DNA from: Paroedura picta
Taxonomy: Eukaryota > Chordata > Lepidosauria > Squamata > Gekkonidae
Assembly: GCF_049243985.1 (NCBI RefSeq)
Contig: NC_135376.1
Coordinates: 43,443,001-43,507,000, forward strand
Length of the DNA stretch: 64,000 bases
Direction of reading: 5' to 3'
Position 1 is the first letter of the stretch. Each line of letters starts with the position of its first letter. The translations under genes were made by a program, and so were the position numbers. The notes under the pieces are model-generated. The model made no database searches. It was not told where the DNA came from and was given only the letters and a program-made list of their open reading frames with translations. Shown one piece after another: positions 61,601 to 64,000 of the stretch.

Positions 61601-63601
61601 GCCTGTCCTCATCCCAGGGTGCAATCAGTCCCCCTCCCCAATAGCATTATATGACCTCAGCATATGCTTCCCACCTTTCACTCACATTACCACCACTGTC
61701 CTTGATCCCCACAACGTTGGGATGCTGTGCCAGGGTGAGTACCACGTCATTGGGAAGCTCCAGACCTGTATTGGCTGGGACACTGTAGAGTATCACAGGG
61801 ATTGGAGATGCATCAGCCACCTGGGGGATACATAACAACCCAGTACTAGCATATAAGCATTAGAAGGAAATAATCCATGCCCTTTACACATAAAAGGAGA
61901 ATCTCCCAACAAATTCCTTTTCGGAAAGCCCTATCAAAGAGAATTTGCAAACTCTTCTCTCTTAACACAGTAAAAACTCCCAGCAGTTCTTCCCTTGATC
62001 TGGCAGATCCTACAAAACCAGGCACTATTTGTTATGCATTTATTGCTCAACATTGGCTACTTTGAGAAAACTCTTACATTTCCTTTTCAAGAGAATGCAG
62101 GACAATGAAGTGTGGATTTTTGTTGGATTGCATAACATTTATCTGTTATATTTATATCAGTTTCCAAAAATTGTATCTCAAAATGACTTACATACACAAA
62201 GAGAGACAACTCCTGCCTCTCAGGATTAGAAACTCAGAGGACAAGACACACAAGGAAAGCGGAATTAAGAGGAAAGAGATCGGTTTGACGGATGGAATTT
62301 TATATGTAGCTTGGTAAAGTTGATTTTCCCTCACTGGCAATTGGGTTAGATGTAAGGGGTGGAATTATCATATGGTCCTTGTTCCTCTGACTGGTGATGT
62401 GGTCAGTGTCCATTTTTCAACATAGCAGAGTAGGAATTGCTGTTATTGTCTCCTAGGGTACTGTGTGATGGTACCACTGGGGGACTTTGACTTTGGGGAA
62501 TATTTACCTACCTACTAATGATTCCTCATAAACTAGAGAATGTATGGAGAACAATATAAGTTTCTTTGGGTCCACACTGTGGAGAAAGCCAGGCTACAAA
62601 TAGATTAAATCAATAGCAACCTCACTTGTCAAAATGAGAAGGAACAGTACTCATAAGAAGCATAAGAAGCAATGTAATCATTCATTCATTCTGGTTTACA
62701 ATTTATGCTATCCTATTAGTTGTGGTTGCCAAAGAAAAAGCAAGCAGACAAACAGCATGGAGACAAACCCTGTAAAAGGATCATGACTGTGTTAACAGAA
62801 AACATGACCACATCTAAAAGTCAAGGCAGACAGTTATCAAATACACTCCTTCCTGTTAGGTCCTCCGGATTCAGCTCTTTATTCAACCCACATTTTCTGG
62901 CTGGGTATACTAATATTGCAGACTAAACAAACAAGCACACGAACCTCTGATAAAACCCCAATTAACTCAGGCTGCAAAACAAAATGCACCTCAGAAACAT
63001 TCAAAGCATTTATTTGCAGCCTTTCTCCTTTGCTTGTCATACATACCTACAAAAGAACCAGCCTCCAATGACTTATCAATCAGCAGCCCATTCAGCACCA
63101 TTAACCGTTTCCTCTCAAATCCCTATTCCCACTCCCAGCATTGAGTCTTCCCGCTCTTCACCTCTGTGTAATGACGGATCAAGGCAGCACTGGTCATGCC
63201 CCCCCTGTAATAGCACGGAGTCACCAGCAGAGCAGCATCAGCCCCTTTGTCAGCCACTTGTGCTGTCATCTCAATAGTGCCCCGAGTTGCTGGGGGAAGA
63301 GGAAGGAGGTTATATCCAAGATAGTGACAAGGGTCTCTTGAGGGTCAGGGCTCAAAGGAGAGGATGGGCCCTGTCAGATTAGGAGCCATGCACCTGAAGT
63401 ACAATCAGCTCCCTTCAGGGCATGGTGCAGCTAGAGGCTGAGAATCCCTGCCCCACCCTCCACACTGCTCACTCTCGCATCCAGACCCAGCAAGCAGCAG
63501 TTTTTCCTTGGGCACAGCTCGCCGCAGTCGTCCCACCACCTCCAGACGTTCCTGCAGTGTCAAGTAGGGAGCCTCTCCAGTTGAGCCCTGCACCACAAAG
63601 C
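58663..63601 (-). CDS. HOGA1: 4-hydroxy-2-oxoglutarate aldolase, mitochondrial, 5' part missing
   Basis: Six coding exons on the minus strand: 63601-63473, 63289-63162, 61820-61686, 60310-60214, 59946-59813, 58812-58663. All junctions keep phase, giving 256 complete codons plus the stop, exactly the count of the matching human part. The enzyme cleaves 4-hydroxy-2-oxoglutarate to pyruvate and glyoxylate in mitochondrial hydroxyproline breakdown; human defects cause primary hyperoxaluria type 3. Visible: [14 protein letters not shown] (the GxxGE substrate-carboxylate loop), [31 protein letters not shown] with the catalytic tyrosine, VGIKDSGGN with the Schiff-base lysine, [18 protein letters not shown] and the end FSSNGWL. 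The mitochondrial leader and first exon lie right of 64000. No lesion is seen. It converges on MORN4. Confidence 0.97.
59158..59345 (-). repeat. Old tRNA-related SINE (second family), in HOGA1 intron
   Basis: GATTAGGCCAATGTCTTTCT, AGACTTGAAATGGGGACCTTA and TTTCTACTGAGCCAATTCC fit the reversed layout of the family at 6170. Strongly diverged. Confidence 0.4.
60545..60680 (+). repeat. Dispersed repeat end (same family as 41186), in HOGA1 intron
   Basis: TAGATGAAGAGTGCTTGCAC, CTCGAAAGCTCACGCC, TTGTTGGTCTTAAAGGTGCT, ACTTCAGACCAACACGGTTA. The block is shared with 41186 and 48172 and is the best-preserved copy. Confidence 0.7.
61821..63161. other. HOGA1 intron, nothing else recognised
   Basis: A 1.3-kb AT-rich intron between two coding exons. 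The plus-strand frames here show no known domain. No named repeat seen. Confidence 0.5.
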
Positions 63602-64000
63602 CTGCAAAAAAAGATGTCGTTCTTCTGTGTGCTGAGGTCCCTGCTCTGATACTGAGCCACCAGAATGAGTACAGCCACAGAGCCCGGTGGTCAACTGAAG
63701 GCAAGATAGCTAGATCTGCTGCTCAGCCGTGCAGCTATCCCCCCCCCCCCCCCCGGTTTGCTGGCATGCAGCTGCAGCCCTGTGAAGAAGAGGCATCACT
63801 TCTTGATCTGCATGCAACTGTTAAGGAGGAAAGGAACCCTGTCAGGAAAAGGCAGACCCCAGAGACAGAGAAAGGGTGGCCTAGGACTCTTTAGGAAGAG
63901 ACTGCTAAAGTCTAGAAGGGCGTGACTTAGGGGCAGGGAAGAGATGCTGAAGACCAATTCCTTCCCCTAACTGTACCTCTCCTGCAGATGGGCCCAAAGT
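63602..64000 (-). other. HOGA1 intron 1, running off the window
   Basis: Sequence upstream of the exon acceptor TTTTTTTGCAG at 63602. It contains a 16-C run at 63739-63754. The first coding exon is not within these 400 bases. Confidence 0.6.

Noticed and set aside
61575-61835. Plus-strand open frame in HOGA1
   Set aside because: Antisense shadow of the exon at 61820-61686 that carries the Schiff-base lysine.

Overview
The window is nuclear DNA from a vertebrate, almost certainly a squamate reptile and plausibly a gecko. It contains small exons with GT..AG introns and CpG-island promoters. It also has a dense layer of reptile interspersed repeats: tRNA-derived SINEs, 5S-rRNA-like SINEs, CR1 and BovB/RTE LINE pieces, and hAT DNA elements. 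Coding exons were read by eye from both strands; every exon chain below keeps phase across its junctions. Species, repeat-family names and transcript ends are inference.

Layout, left to right: ZFYVE27 (protrudin, minus strand, start codon at 7704; the last coding part, including the FYVE-like zinc finger, lies left of position 1). Then MARVELD1 (minus, single coding exon, 19701-19174), AVPI1 (plus, two coding exons, 24106-25384), PI4K2A (minus, nine coding exons, 40049-27905), MORN4 (plus, four coding exons, 52705-55158) and HOGA1 (minus, 63601-58663; the first coding exon lies right of position 64000). As I recall the human 10q24 region, this order and these relative orientations are the same there, so it looks like a conserved amniote block. 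The six genes are unrelated in function: ER shaping and neurite transport, tight-junction/MARVEL membrane protein, vasopressin-induced factor, Golgi/endosomal PI4P synthesis, actin-protrusion MORN protein, and mitochondrial hydroxyproline breakdown.

CpG-rich promoter regions sit at about 8.4-9.1 kb (ZFYVE27), 21.9-22.5 kb (probable AVPI1 promoter), 39.5-40.4 kb (PI4K2A) and 46.9-47.4 kb (MORN4). The long gene-poor stretches (10.3-19.1 kb, 40.4-46.9 kb and the large introns) hold repeats and otherwise unremarkable sequence.

No prokaryotic-type system, CRISPR array or clearly new gene was found. The most interesting items are: a 21-nt protrudin microexon with a UGCUGC motif just before its splice acceptor; a perfect 30-bp inverted repeat upstream of the AVPI1 coding exon; a 43-bp-arm near-palindrome at 41.0 kb; and a 1,187-bp hAT-like element, rich in CpG, flanked by a perfect 8-bp target duplication in PI4K2A intron 1.
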